Below, piece after piece: positions 26,822 to 37,082 of a stretch of 64,000 nucleotides of DNA. The notes below the pieces were generated by a model. That model ran no database searches and was not told the origin of the DNA. It saw only the letters and a list, made by a program, of their open reading frames with translations. The translations under genes and the position numbers were made by a program. This DNA is from Planctomycetota bacterium (GTDB taxonomy: Bacteria; Planctomycetota; UBA1135; UBA2386). The stretch spans positions 1 through 64,000 of the forward strand of contig JANQJF010000050.1 of the NCBI GenBank assembly GCA_028281765.1, written 5' to 3'. Numbering within the stretch: the first letter of the stretch is position 1; every line of letters begins with the position of its first letter.

Positions 26822-28233
26822 TGGAATCGACGCACTACGATTTGATCGTCATCGGCAGCGGTCCTGCGGGGCACAAGGCCGCAATCCAGGGCGCGAAGGA
26901 AGGCAAGCGCGTGCTGCTCGTCGAGCGCGCGCGCGCGATCGGCGGCGAGTGCGTTCGCCACGGCACGATCCCGAGCAAGACGCTGCGCCAAACGGCGGTC
27001 CAACTCAGCTCGATCCGCGAGCGCCTCGACGGTCTTTCCACGGTCGAACTGTCCGACGACGTGCGGGTCGCGAGCCTCATGACGCGCCTGCGGGACGTCG
27101 TTCGATCGCACGAGGACTACCTCGCGCGTCAGCTCGACCGCAACGACATCGACCGGATGCACGGCCGGGCGAAGTTCCTGTCGCCGGACGAGGTCGAGGT
27201 GCAGTCGCCCCGCGGCGAGGCCAAGGTGCTGACCGCCGACGCGTTCGTGATCGCGGTCGGCTCGCGCCCGCGCACGCCGGACGACGTCCCGATCGACCAC
27301 GAGAACTGTTTCGACAGCGACTCGTGGCTCTCGATGAACTACATGCCGACGTCGCTGATCGTGCTCGGCGGCGGCGTGATCGCGTGCGAATACGCGTCCG
27401 TGTTCGCGACGCTCGGCGTCGAGGTCACGCTGATCGACAAGTGGCCGCGGCCGCTCGGGTTCCTCGACGAGGGACTCTCCGCGCGATTCGTGAGCAGCTT
27501 CGAGGCGCTGCCGGGATGCTCGTTCCGGGGCGAACGGCAGTATCGCAACATCGAGTGGGACGGCGTCTCGAAGGTCCGCGTCGAGCTCGACAATGGGGAC
27601 GTCGTCGAAGCCGACAAGCTCATGTGCGCGCTCGGCCGCGTCGCGAACGTGCAGTATCTCGACCTGGACGCCGCCGGTGTCGAAGTGAGCAACCGTGGCC
27701 ACGTCGTCGTCGACGAGTTCGGCCGCACGTCGGTGCCGCACATCTACGCGGCTGGCGACGTGATCGGTCCGCCGGCGCTGGCTTCGGCGTCGATGCACCA
27801 GGGCCGCCAGGCCGTGCGTCACGCGCTCGGCCTCCCGCTCGGTTCCTCGATCGACCTGATCCCCGCGGGCATCTTCACGATCCCCGAGATCTCGACGGTC
27901 GGACTGACGGAAGCACAGGCGATCGAGCGCTTCGGCGGCGCGGTCTGCGGTGAAGCGCAGTTCGACGAGCTGGCCCGCGCGCAGATCAACGGCATCTCGA
28001 ACGGCTACCTCCGCCTCGTCGCCGACGCGGAAGGCCGCAAGCTGGTCGGCGCGCAGATCTGTGGCGAAGGCGCTACCGAGCTGATCCACGTCGCGCAGAT
28101 GGCGCTCGCGGGACAGATGGATGTCGACGTCTTCATCGAGTCGATCTTCAACTTCCCGACGCTGAGCGAGGCCTACCGGGTGGCAGCGATCGCGGTCGTG
28201 AAGCAGCGGGAAGCGCTGCTCGCCGGCGTCTGA
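26821..28233 (+). CDS. sthA: Soluble pyridine nucleotide transhydrogenase (SthA)
   Basis: 470-aa flavoprotein of the disulfide-reductase family that exchanges hydride between NADPH and NAD+, draining excess NADPH. The FAD loop is IGSGPAGHKAA (residues 11-21). GGECVRHGTIPSKTLR at 41-56 carries one Cys only (Cys44); the second redox Cys of dihydrolipoamide dehydrogenases is replaced, as in E. coli SthA. A second nucleotide loop, VLGGGVIACEYASVF, is near residue 180, and IYAAGDVIGPPALASASMHQG is near 310. The C-terminal EAYRVAA motif matches SthA closely. Coupled to the HDOD gene by a TGATG overlap. Confidence 0.92.
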   Translation: MESTHYDLIVIGSGPAGHKAAIQGAKEGKRVLLVERARAIGGECVRHGTIPSKTLRQTAVQLSSIRERLDGLSTVELSDDVRVASLMTRLRDVVRSHEDYLARQLDRNDIDRMHGRAKFLSPDEVEVQSPRGEAKVLTADAFVIAVGSRPRTPDDVPIDHENCFDSDSWLSMNYMPTSLIVLGGGVIACEYASVFATLGVEVTLIDKWPRPLGFLDEGLSARFVSSFEALPGCSFRGERQYRNIEWDGVSKVRVELDNGDVVEADKLMCALGRVANVQYLDLDAAGVEVSNRGHVVVDEFGRTSVPHIYAAGDVIGPPALASASMHQGRQAVRHALGLPLGSSIDLIPAGIFTIPEISTVGLTEAQAIERFGGAVCGEAQFDELARAQINGISNGYLRLVADAEGRKLVGAQICGEGATELIHVAQMALAGQMDVDVFIESIFNFPTLSEAYRVAAIAVVKQREALLAGV

Positions 28234-28241
28234 GTCGCGTC

Positions 28242-28817
28242 CTACTCGTCGTCGCCGGCCAGCTCCAACCCCAGCCGCGCGATGGCGCGGTGCAGCAGGA
28301 TTCGCGTCGCGCCCTCGGACTTGCCGAGGTGCTTCGCGATCTCGACGTGGGGCATCCCGAGTAGCCGCGACAGCGAGATCACTTCACGGTAGTCCTCGGG
28401 CAGGCGGTCGAGTGCCGCCTCGAGGCGCCCGAGCTCCTCGCGCTTGATCAGTTCGCCGCTCGGCGTCAGCAGCTCCTGCACGTGGTGGACGGCCGAGTCC
28501 CGGAGCTCCTGGTCGCGCCGCACGTCGCGACGGTCCCGCAGCCAGTACTTCTTGTGATCGCGCAAACGGTTCGTGCACGCGGTCAGCAGCCACTTCCGGA
28601 ACGCCGCTTCGCCGCGGTAGTCGAATGCGTCGAGGTTCTGGATCACTTGCCGGCAGACGGACTGCACGATGTCCGAGCTCGACTCCTGCTGCGCGAGCGG
28701 GCCCATATGCAAGCGCGCGAACGCGCGGACCTGCGGCAGGTACCGCTCGAGGAGCGCTTCGAGTGCGTTGCGGTCGCCCTGCGACGCGAACTGGATGGTG
28801 TCTTGGAGGTCGCCCAA
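28242..28817 (-). CDS. ECF-type RNA polymerase sigma factor
   Basis: 191 aa with sigma regions 2 and 4 only. Region 2 is around FARLHMGPLAQQESSSDIVQ and FRKWLLTACTNRLRDHKKY (residues 32-92). Region 4 is RLPEDYREVISLSRLLGMPH, then an HTH EIAKHLGKSEGATRILLHRA (residues 137-181). The type resembles planctomycete ECF sigmas paired with Ser/Thr kinases rather than with anti-sigma factors. It is divergent from a kinase gene with 78 bp between, which supports that pairing. It may autoregulate through the shared intergenic region. Confidence 0.9.
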   Translation of the reverse strand: MGDLQDTIQFASQGDRNALEALLERYLPQVRAFARLHMGPLAQQESSSDIVQSVCRQVIQNLDAFDYRGEAAFRKWLLTACTNRLRDHKKYWLRDRRDVRRDQELRDSAVHHVQELLTPSGELIKREELGRLEAALDRLPEDYREVISLSRLLGMPHVEIAKHLGKSEGATRILLHRAIARLGLELAGDDE

Positions 28818-28833
28818 TCGAAGGCCCGAGTGT

Positions 28834-28854
28834 ACGCGAACGCGGGGTTCGCGT
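28834..28854. promoter_or_regulatory. Inverted repeat in sigma/kinase divergent promoter
   Basis: ACGCGAAC and GTTCGCGT are exact reverse complements separated by five bases, placed between the divergent sigma-factor and kinase genes (78-bp gap). The symmetry suits a dimeric regulator acting on both promoters, though a transcript hairpin is also possible. The core GAAC-N5-GTTC differs by one spacer base from the GAAC-N4-GTTC LexA type. Confidence 0.45.
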
Positions 28855-28895
28855 CGAATCGTGTGCTATCGTCGCTGCGTGCGGAGCCCCCGACG

Positions 28896-31550
28896 ATGAG
28901 CCTGTCCCCTTCCGAACTCGAAGACGTCCTGGCGTCGATCCTCGATGCTGACGACCAGGGAGCCGCGCTGGACGAGGCCTGCGCGCGGCATCCCGAGCAC
29001 GCCGATCTGTTGCGGCGGACGATCGAGGAGCTGCGGAACGTCAACCTGCTGACCGACTCGTCGGAGGCGCTCGCGCGCGAGCAGCAGACCATCGGCGGGT
29101 ATCGCATCCTCGACACGATCGGTCGCGGTGGCATGGGGGTGGTCTACCGCGCGTCCGACCCGTCGATCGAACGCGAGGTCGCGCTGAAGGTGCTGCGGCC
29201 CGAGCTGCTGCACTTCGAAGACAGCCTGCAGCGCTTCCGACGCGAGATCGACGTCGTCGCGCGGCTGCGCCATCCTGGCATCGTCGGGGTGCACAGCGCC
29301 GGCGAAGACCACGGCGTGCCGTTCTTCACGATGGAACTCGTGGCCGGCACTTCCTTGTCGGAACGGATCCAGGGCGCGCGGGGGCGCACGGCGGACGCCA
29401 TGAGTGGCAGCGACCTCGTAGGCTCACGAGATCGTACGGGTTCGAGCTCGATGCGGCGCGTGCACGACTCGTGGACGGAAGCGGCCGTCGACTGTATCCG
29501 CAGCGTCGCCGAGACGCTGCAGTTCGCGCACGGCCATGGCGTCTATCACCGCGACGTGAAGCCTTCGAACATCCTGATCGACGAGCACGGGCACGCGAAG
29601 GTCGTCGACTTCGGTCTCGCGCGCCTCGACGACGGGCAGCAGCTGACGCGCAGCACCGCGGTGCTCGGCTCGCTGCCGTACTTGTCACCGGAGCAGATCT
29701 CCGGTCAGCTCGAGGAGCACGGCGCGCGGCAGGACGTCTACTCGCTCGGCGTCACGCTCTACGAGTTGCTCACGCTCGTCCCGCCGTTCCTCGGCGCGAC
29801 GGGGGAGGAGACGCGGCGCCGCATCGCGAACGCCGACTGCGAACGCCCGAGTCGACTCAACCGTTCGATCGGCCGCGATCTGGAGACCGTGGTCCGCACG
29901 GCGATGGAGCCGGATCCGGAACGCCGCTACGCGAGCTGTGCGGCGTTCGCGGCCGACCTCGAGAACGTCCTCGCGCGTCGTCCGATCCTCGCACGGCCCG
30001 CGGGTCCGGCGCTGCGCACGTGGCGCTGGGCGCAGCGGCACCCGACCGCGACGGTCGCGATCGCACTCGGCTTCTTGCTGCTCGTTGTGGTCCCGATCAT
30101 GTTTGGCGTCTACCACATGAAGCGCGCCGACGAAGCGGCCGAACGGGAGGCCCAGCTCGCGAAGCGCACGGACGAGTTCAAGATGCTCAAGAACGTCGTG
30201 CTCTTGCGCGTCGCCGAGCAGGCCGAGGCCGAGCTCTACCCGGCGTGGCCCGAGCGCGTGGACGCGATGCAGGCGTGGCTCGACGAGTCCTGGGCCGAGA
30301 TTGCGGAGACGCGCGATCGCGTGACGGCGACGCTCGACGCGCTGCGTGCGCGAGCGCTCGACGCGGAGGCCACCGAACTCGAGTTTGCCGCGACCGAAGA
30401 CCGCTTCTTGTGGGAGACGCTGTCCGAGGTTGACGCGGACATCGCGCGTTTCGAAGACGAGCTCGTCGAGCCCGTGCGCGAACGGATCGAGTGGGCGGGC
30501 CGCGTCGACGAGCTCACGATCAGTCACCCCAACACGCGCGTCAGCTGGGTCGATGCCGCGGCGGCGATTCGCCACGCCGACGGCAGCTACACGAGTGCGC
30601 TGTATCGCGGCGACGAGCCGTTCGAGCTCGAGCCGCAGCGAGGGCTCGTCCCGCTCGGCGTCAATCCGCGCACCAAGCTGTGGGAGTTCTACCACCTGCG
30701 CTCGGCCGAGGATCCGCTGACGCTGCCGGTGCACGATCCGGAGACCGGCTGGATCGACGTGGAGGAAGGCACGGGGATCGTGTTCGTGCTCGTCCCGGGC
30801 GGCACGGGTTGGATGGGGGCGCAGAGTGACGATCCGGACGGGCGTCACTACGACCCGCTCGCGCGGAGTGCGGAAGGCCCGCCGAACGAGTTCTCCCTCG
30901 ACCCGTACTTCCTCGCGCGACACGAGATCACCCAAGGGCAGTGGACTCGGCTGTCCGGAGGCAGCAACCCGAGTGGCTACAAGCCGCCGTTTCGGCCGTC
31001 CGGCGGCGAGCCGGTGGACCTGACGCACCCCGTCGAGAACTCCGATTGGGCGACCGCCAGTGGGCTGTGCGAGCGCCACGGTCTGATCCTTCCGACCGAG
31101 GCGCAGTGGGAGTTCGCGTGTCGCGCGGGCAGTGACACGCCGTGGTGGACCGGGCGGGACCGGGAGACACTGCGCGGCGCGATCAACATCGCCGACGCCA
31201 CCGCCGCGCGCGCGCGAACCCGCTGGCCGGCGTGCGCGGACTGGCCGGATCTCGAGGATGGCTTCACGATCCACGCGCCGGTCGACACGAAGCGCGCCAA
31301 CCCGTGGGGCTTCCACCACATGGCCGGCAACATCAACGAGTGGTGCCTCGACGTCGCCGCGAAGTACGGCAAAGGCACCGAGCCGGGCACCGGACTGCGA
31401 CGCGTCCGAGACGACCAGGGCGGACGCATGCAGCGCGGCGGAGCCTACGACTCCACCGCGGCTTGGATCCGCTCGGCGTCGCGCAACCTGATGCCGCGCG
31501 AGTCGCGGCACGGCTCCTCGGGCGTGCGGCCCGCGCGTCGACTGCAGTGA
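28896..31550 (+). CDS. Ser/Thr protein kinase with FGE-sulfatase-like sensor domain
   Basis: 884 aa. An N-terminal helical segment (1-60) precedes a Hanks-type kinase (about 68-360): P-loop IGRGGMGVVYRA (75-86), Lys98, HRDVKPSN with catalytic Asp220, DFGLA (238-242) and SPEQ in place of APE. A Ser/Arg-rich insertion (about 160-195) interrupts the middle of the kinase domain. One membrane segment (384-405) and a coiled-coil/alpha region (410-540) lead to an extracytoplasmic formylglycine-generating-enzyme-like domain (628-884) with LVPGGTGWMGA, FLARHEITQGQW, LPTEAQWEFACRAGS and MAGNINEWCLD. In planctomycete kinases this fold is probably a ligand sensor. The ATG at 28896 was chosen; the open frame to 28482 covers the sigma gene antisense. 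Confidence 0.93.
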   Translation: MSLSPSELEDVLASILDADDQGAALDEACARHPEHADLLRRTIEELRNVNLLTDSSEALAREQQTIGGYRILDTIGRGGMGVVYRASDPSIEREVALKVLRPELLHFEDSLQRFRREIDVVARLRHPGIVGVHSAGEDHGVPFFTMELVAGTSLSERIQGARGRTADAMSGSDLVGSRDRTGSSSMRRVHDSWTEAAVDCIRSVAETLQFAHGHGVYHRDVKPSNILIDEHGHAKVVDFGLARLDDGQQLTRSTAVLGSLPYLSPEQISGQLEEHGARQDVYSLGVTLYELLTLVPPFLGATGEETRRRIANADCERPSRLNRSIGRDLETVVRTAMEPDPERRYASCAAFAADLENVLARRPILARPAGPALRTWRWAQRHPTATVAIALGFLLLVVVPIMFGVYHMKRADEAAEREAQLAKRTDEFKMLKNVVLLRVAEQAEAELYPAWPERVDAMQAWLDESWAEIAETRDRVTATLDALRARALDAEATELEFAATEDRFLWETLSEVDADIARFEDELVEPVRERIEWAGRVDELTISHPNTRVSWVDAAAAIRHADGSYTSALYRGDEPFELEPQRGLVPLGVNPRTKLWEFYHLRSAEDPLTLPVHDPETGWIDVEEGTGIVFVLVPGGTGWMGAQSDDPDGRHYDPLARSAEGPPNEFSLDPYFLARHEITQGQWTRLSGGSNPSGYKPPFRPSGGEPVDLTHPVENSDWATASGLCERHGLILPTEAQWEFACRAGSDTPWWTGRDRETLRGAINIADATAARARTRWPACADWPDLEDGFTIHAPVDTKRANPWGFHHMAGNINEWCLDVAAKYGKGTEPGTGLRRVRDDQGGRMQRGGAYDSTAAWIRSASRNLMPRESRHGSSGVRPARRLQ

Positions 31551-31553
31551 CGT

Positions 31554-32333
31554 TCAGTCGCCGGCCGTCTGGTCGGCGTCCGTCTCCGGTCCGGCTTCCG
31601 GCTTGAACACGAACGCCAGAACGACGTTCTCGGTGTCCATCACCGGGAGTCCACCCAGCACTGCGGCTTGGCCGTCGGCGATCGGTGTCGTTACCCGGAG
31701 GCGGTCGTTGACGAAGACGGGCAGCTGGAAGGTGACCGGTGCGCCCGGCCCCGCCACCGAGATGCGCGGCATCGGCTTGCGCAACCGAGCGATCGTCATC
31801 TCGGTCGCGACCGCGGCGCCGTTCGCCGCGGTCTCGAGCTTGACCTGCACGCCGTCGTTGGCGACCTCGACGCGAGGGTCGGCCAGATAGGCGTCGCGCG
31901 CGCTCTCGAGGTCGAAGCCCGCGACGTACGCGGTTTGGTTGATCACGTACATTTGACTCGTCTTGCCCGCGACGAGTTCGATCGGTGCCTCGTGAAGCGG
32001 ATCCGCGAGGCCGAGCTCCTCGAGTCGGTCGAGTGCCGACCGCGCCGCGCTGCGATCGACTTGCAGCGCAGCCGGGCCGAGCGACGGCAGTCCGAGCACG
32101 CTGCGTGCGGCGTCGCGATCGACGGTGTAGACGGTCACGGAGTACTGGAAGCCTTCGCCTTCCGGCTGCACCGAGATGTCGGCCGGTGGCGTGATCCAGC
32201 TCTCGGACGACACCGTGCCGGTGTATTCGACATCGAGCTCGGGGCCGCGGACCGGGTCGGGGAGGGAGACGGACTGGCACGCGGTCGTGAGGACGAGGAG
32301 CGCGAGCGCAGAGGTGCGAAGTGCGATTCGCAT
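31554..32333 (-). CDS. Lipoprotein with secretin-gate-like C-terminal strands
   Basis: 259 aa. Lipoprotein signal with lipobox LTTAC (Cys19). No named family recognised. The C-terminal third (about 160-250), with a strand EVANDGVQVKLETA, alternating beta segments and LRVTTPIADGQAAVLGGLP, resembles the terminal beta strands of secretins (the DGQTVVLGGL motif), but the protein lacks N-domains and is too short for a secretin. It may be an outer-membrane periplasmic-side protein. Converges with the kinase gene (3 bp between) and is divergent from the beta-barrel gene (96 bp). Confidence 0.6.
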   Translation of the reverse strand: MRIALRTSALALLVLTTACQSVSLPDPVRGPELDVEYTGTVSSESWITPPADISVQPEGEGFQYSVTVYTVDRDAARSVLGLPSLGPAALQVDRSAARSALDRLEELGLADPLHEAPIELVAGKTSQMYVINQTAYVAGFDLESARDAYLADPRVEVANDGVQVKLETAANGAAVATEMTIARLRKPMPRISVAGPGAPVTFQLPVFVNDRLRVTTPIADGQAAVLGGLPVMDTENVVLAFVFKPEAGPETDADQTAGD

Positions 32334-32429
32334 GGCGTTTTCTCCGGGAGAGGGGTTCGGAGTTCCGGGGGCGGTCGAATGGTATCAGGTCGCTCTGGTC
32401 GCGAGGCGCCTCGACCCGATAACTTCACC

Positions 32430-33227
32430 ATGGCCATGCGAGCGACTCTCGGTCTCTGCTTGTTCCTCTCCGCCGCCACCTCCTGCGAGAGCTGGCGTGA
32501 GCACGCCGTGCGGCCCACGCCGCAGCGCCCGACGGTGTCCTCCAACACGGTCACGACCGGCGAGCACACGCTCGAGCTCGAGGGTGGCGTCGCCGCTGAC
32601 TTCGACGGCAACCTCGACACGCCGTTGCTCCTGAAGTGGGGCATCGCGGAGAACGCCGAGCTGTTCGTCGGCTGGTCGCCGCTGGTCACGGTCGAGCGCG
32701 ACGCCGAGAACGGGTTCGGCTTCGGAAACCTCGCACTCGGGACGCGGGTGCGCGTGCTCGACGAGACCGACACGACGCCGGCCGCAGCCGTGCAGCTGTA
32801 CACCAAGTTGCCGACGGCCACCGAGGGCGAGGGCATCGGCACTGACGAGGTCGACTTCCGCATCGCGGGCATCGCGGACAAGCAGCTCGGCGACTTCTCG
32901 ACGACCGGCTACTACGAGCTCGGCGTGCTGGGCAATCCGGTGGGCACCGGCACCGATCTCGAGCACGTGCTCGCGCTCGCGGTCTCGACGCCGATCAACG
33001 AGCGATGGAACGCGTTCGGGGAGCTGAGCTTCCGCAACCAGGTCGAGGGCGACACCGACGTCGGGCTCGCGATTGCCGGCTTGGCGTACCTCGCGCACCC
33101 GCACTCGATCTTCGACATGGGCCTTGCGATCGGACTCAACGACGACGCGCCGGACGTGCAGCTGCTCGTCGGCTACACCCACAACTTCGGTGGGGCGGCA
33201 CCCCGCGGACCTCGCCGCCGGAACTGA
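32430..33227 (+). CDS. Outer-membrane beta-barrel (transporter/porin-like) lipoprotein
   Basis: 265 aa. A signal sequence ending near Cys19 (ATSC), possibly a lipobox, is followed by amphipathic strands typical of small 10-12-stranded barrels: HTLELEGGVAADFDG, PLLLKWGIAENAELFVGWSP, FGNLALGTRVRVLDE and so on, ending VQLLVGYTHNFGG. The pattern matches the phenol-degradation MetA/transporter group (PF13557-like) that NCBI calls transporter. Substrate unknown. Two in-frame ATGs (32430 and 32436) are possible starts. Confidence 0.7.
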   Translation: MAMRATLGLCLFLSAATSCESWREHAVRPTPQRPTVSSNTVTTGEHTLELEGGVAADFDGNLDTPLLLKWGIAENAELFVGWSPLVTVERDAENGFGFGNLALGTRVRVLDETDTTPAAAVQLYTKLPTATEGEGIGTDEVDFRIAGIADKQLGDFSTTGYYELGVLGNPVGTGTDLEHVLALAVSTPINERWNAFGELSFRNQVEGDTDVGLAIAGLAYLAHPHSIFDMGLAIGLNDDAPDVQLLVGYTHNFGGAAPRGPRRRN

Positions 33228-33303
33228 GCTCCGATCCCGGTGCCATCGGCGGGTCCGCACCCGGGTCGAGGCATCTTCATGGAATGTCGATCTCTGCGGA
33301 GAG

Positions 33304-35445
33304 ATGACGTTCTCAGGGGACCTCCGCGGAATCAGTCTCGCCGACGTATTCCAGAACGTCGCGAGCAATCGTTCGAGTGGCTGGATGACGGTCGAGTGGC
33401 GCCAGCGCTCGTGCCACGTCCGGTTCGCGGACGGCGCCGTCAACGGGTTCTCGCTCGAGGGTGGCGACGCGTTGGTCACGCCCGAGTTCCTCGTGCAGCG
33501 TGGCTACGTCGCCGCCGAGGACATGCAGCGGCTCGTCAAGAAGCACAGGCGCTCGCGCAAGACCGTGTGCCAGCTCGCGGTCGCGGCGAAGCTGCTCGGC
33601 ATCGAGAACGTCGTCCACGCGGCGATCACGCGTATCGAGGAGCACGTCTTCGATCTCATGCTGCTGCGTGAGGCGACGTTCCAGTTCCACGAAGGCGTTC
33701 CGCCGACCGGCTTGTTCGATCCGGACCAGCATGAGCAGAGCATCCGGCTCGAAGTCGGGCCGCTGCTGATGGAGGGCGCGCGCCGCCGCGACGAGTGGGA
33801 GAACATCCGCCGCCTCGTCGGCACGGAGCACGACCTCGTCGTGCTGCTCGAAGGCTGGGAAGACGTCGAGCTCGAAGCACTCGCGGCCGAGGTCGCGCCG
33901 CTGCTCGACGGCCGAACCGACGCGCGCGCGATGCTGCAGCTCGTCGCCGCCTCGCGCTTCGAGATCATGAAGGCGATGGCCGAGCTCGTGCAGCTCGGCG
34001 TGGCTCGTCTGGCCGGGGCGGACGAAATCGAAGTCTTCGCCGACGAAGCGCGAGAAGAAGGTGACGTCGAAGAGTGCGTGCGCCTCCTGCAGCAAGCGCT
34101 CACCCACGAGCGCAGCAACGCGGACCTGCGGCAGAAGCTCATCGACGCGCTCGTCGAGCTCGACCGACCCAAGGACGCGGCCGCGGAGCTCGCCAAGATC
34201 GCGCATCACGTCGCGGCCGCCGGTCGGGTCAACGACGCGCTCGCCATGTACGCGCGTGCGTTCGAGCTGGATCCCGAGGACGTCCCGCTGCTCGAACAGC
34301 GCGTCGAGCTGCTCAAGACCACGCCGGACAGCGCGGCGCTCGTCGTGGGCGTGCGCGAGCTGACCCGCGTCTACCTCGACATCGGAGCGGCCGATCGTGC
34401 TCGCACCGCGCTGCGCGACGCGCTGACCGTGAAGGCGCTCAAGGGCGACGAGTCGCTGCTCGAACTGCTGGCCGCGGTGGAGTCCTCCCTCGGCCACTGG
34501 GCGGAGTCGGCGCGGATCTACCGCCAGCTCGGCGAGGCGTGTCTGTCGACGGACGAAGCGCGAGGGCTCGAGTTCATGCGCACCGCGCTCGAGCAGACCC
34601 CGGACGACTCCGCTCTGGCCGCGCGAATCTCGGACGTCGAGAGTGGTCGTGCGGACCGTCGTTCGAAGACGCGCCGCCGGGTGTCGGCGATCGGCGGGAC
34701 TGCAGCTGCGGTGCTCGCGATCCTGATGATGGGGATCGCCGACTTCCGCGCGGCGCGCCGCGTCATGGACGCGTTCGACGGCGCGCTTTCGATCGATCAG
34801 GATCGAGACGCGATCGAGAGCCTCGAACTGCTCGACTCCGTGCGGCACGACGCGATGTGGTCGCCGACGAAGAGTCGCGCGATCGCGCTGTTCGAACGCC
34901 TCGCGGATCGACAGCTCGCGGCTGTCGACGCGTGGATCTCCAACGGAGACTACGCGCGCGCCCGCGACGTGCTCGAGAAGCTCGAGCAGCGCATCACGCG
35001 TGAGGACGTCGTCGAGACCTGTCGACAGCTGCTCGGTCGCATCGATGCCGAGGAGCGCGCCGCGGCGACGCTGCAGCGCGCCGACCGCCAGGGCAATCCG
35101 GCGACCGAAGACCTCGAGCAGCTCGCGAGTCTGACCGACCTGCGCTACCTCGAGTTCCACCTCTCGCATTTGCCGCGGATCGAGAACGGGTCTGCAGCCC
35201 GCGCCGTGCTGCGTGCGCTCGTCGTGATCGACAACCCGCGCGCGATTCCGCACGTGGCGCGGATGTTCTTGACCGAGCAGGACGACGCGACGCTCACCTT
35301 GATGCGCGAGATGTTCGCGAAGGCCAAGCGGTTCGGCGAGGCCGACCGCGAGTCCTGGCGCGGGCTGCGCGAAGAACTCGACGCGGCCGCGCTCGTCGCC
35401 GAGACGGCGGGGCGCGCGCATCACCTACTCGAGCTGCTGTTCTGA
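33304..35445 (+). CDS. DUF4388 (PATAN-like) protein with TPR region and membrane segment
   Basis: 713 aa. It begins MTFSGDLRGISLADVFQNVA, the hallmark start of DUF4388 domains, continuing WMTVEWRQRSCHVRFADGAV to about residue 110; these domains occur in cyanobacterial and myxobacterial signalling proteins. Residues 240-450 form TPR-like helical pairs (EEGDVEECVRLLQQALTHE, AGRVNDALAMYARAFELDPEDV). A single membrane segment lies at about 461-480, with a helical C-terminal domain beyond it. The ATG at 33304 fits the domain start; the frame is open to 33073 through the preceding gene. aceB starts 13 bp after the stop, so this gene is probably cotranscribed with the glyoxylate shunt. Confidence 0.85.
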   Translation: MTFSGDLRGISLADVFQNVASNRSSGWMTVEWRQRSCHVRFADGAVNGFSLEGGDALVTPEFLVQRGYVAAEDMQRLVKKHRRSRKTVCQLAVAAKLLGIENVVHAAITRIEEHVFDLMLLREATFQFHEGVPPTGLFDPDQHEQSIRLEVGPLLMEGARRRDEWENIRRLVGTEHDLVVLLEGWEDVELEALAAEVAPLLDGRTDARAMLQLVAASRFEIMKAMAELVQLGVARLAGADEIEVFADEAREEGDVEECVRLLQQALTHERSNADLRQKLIDALVELDRPKDAAAELAKIAHHVAAAGRVNDALAMYARAFELDPEDVPLLEQRVELLKTTPDSAALVVGVRELTRVYLDIGAADRARTALRDALTVKALKGDESLLELLAAVESSLGHWAESARIYRQLGEACLSTDEARGLEFMRTALEQTPDDSALAARISDVESGRADRRSKTRRRVSAIGGTAAAVLAILMMGIADFRAARRVMDAFDGALSIDQDRDAIESLELLDSVRHDAMWSPTKSRAIALFERLADRQLAAVDAWISNGDYARARDVLEKLEQRITREDVVETCRQLLGRIDAEERAAATLQRADRQGNPATEDLEQLASLTDLRYLEFHLSHLPRIENGSAARAVLRALVVIDNPRAIPHVARMFLTEQDDATLTLMREMFAKAKRFGEADRESWRGLREELDAAALVAETAGRAHHLLELLF

Positions 35446-35458
35446 TCCGGAGTTCGCC

Positions 35459-37072
<1,614 letters not shown>

Positions 37073-37082
37073 GAGCGCACCG

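Noticed and set aside
28838..28850. LexA/SOS box between sigma and kinase genes
   Set aside because: GAAC and GTTC are separated by five rather than four bases, and neither neighbour is a DNA-damage gene.
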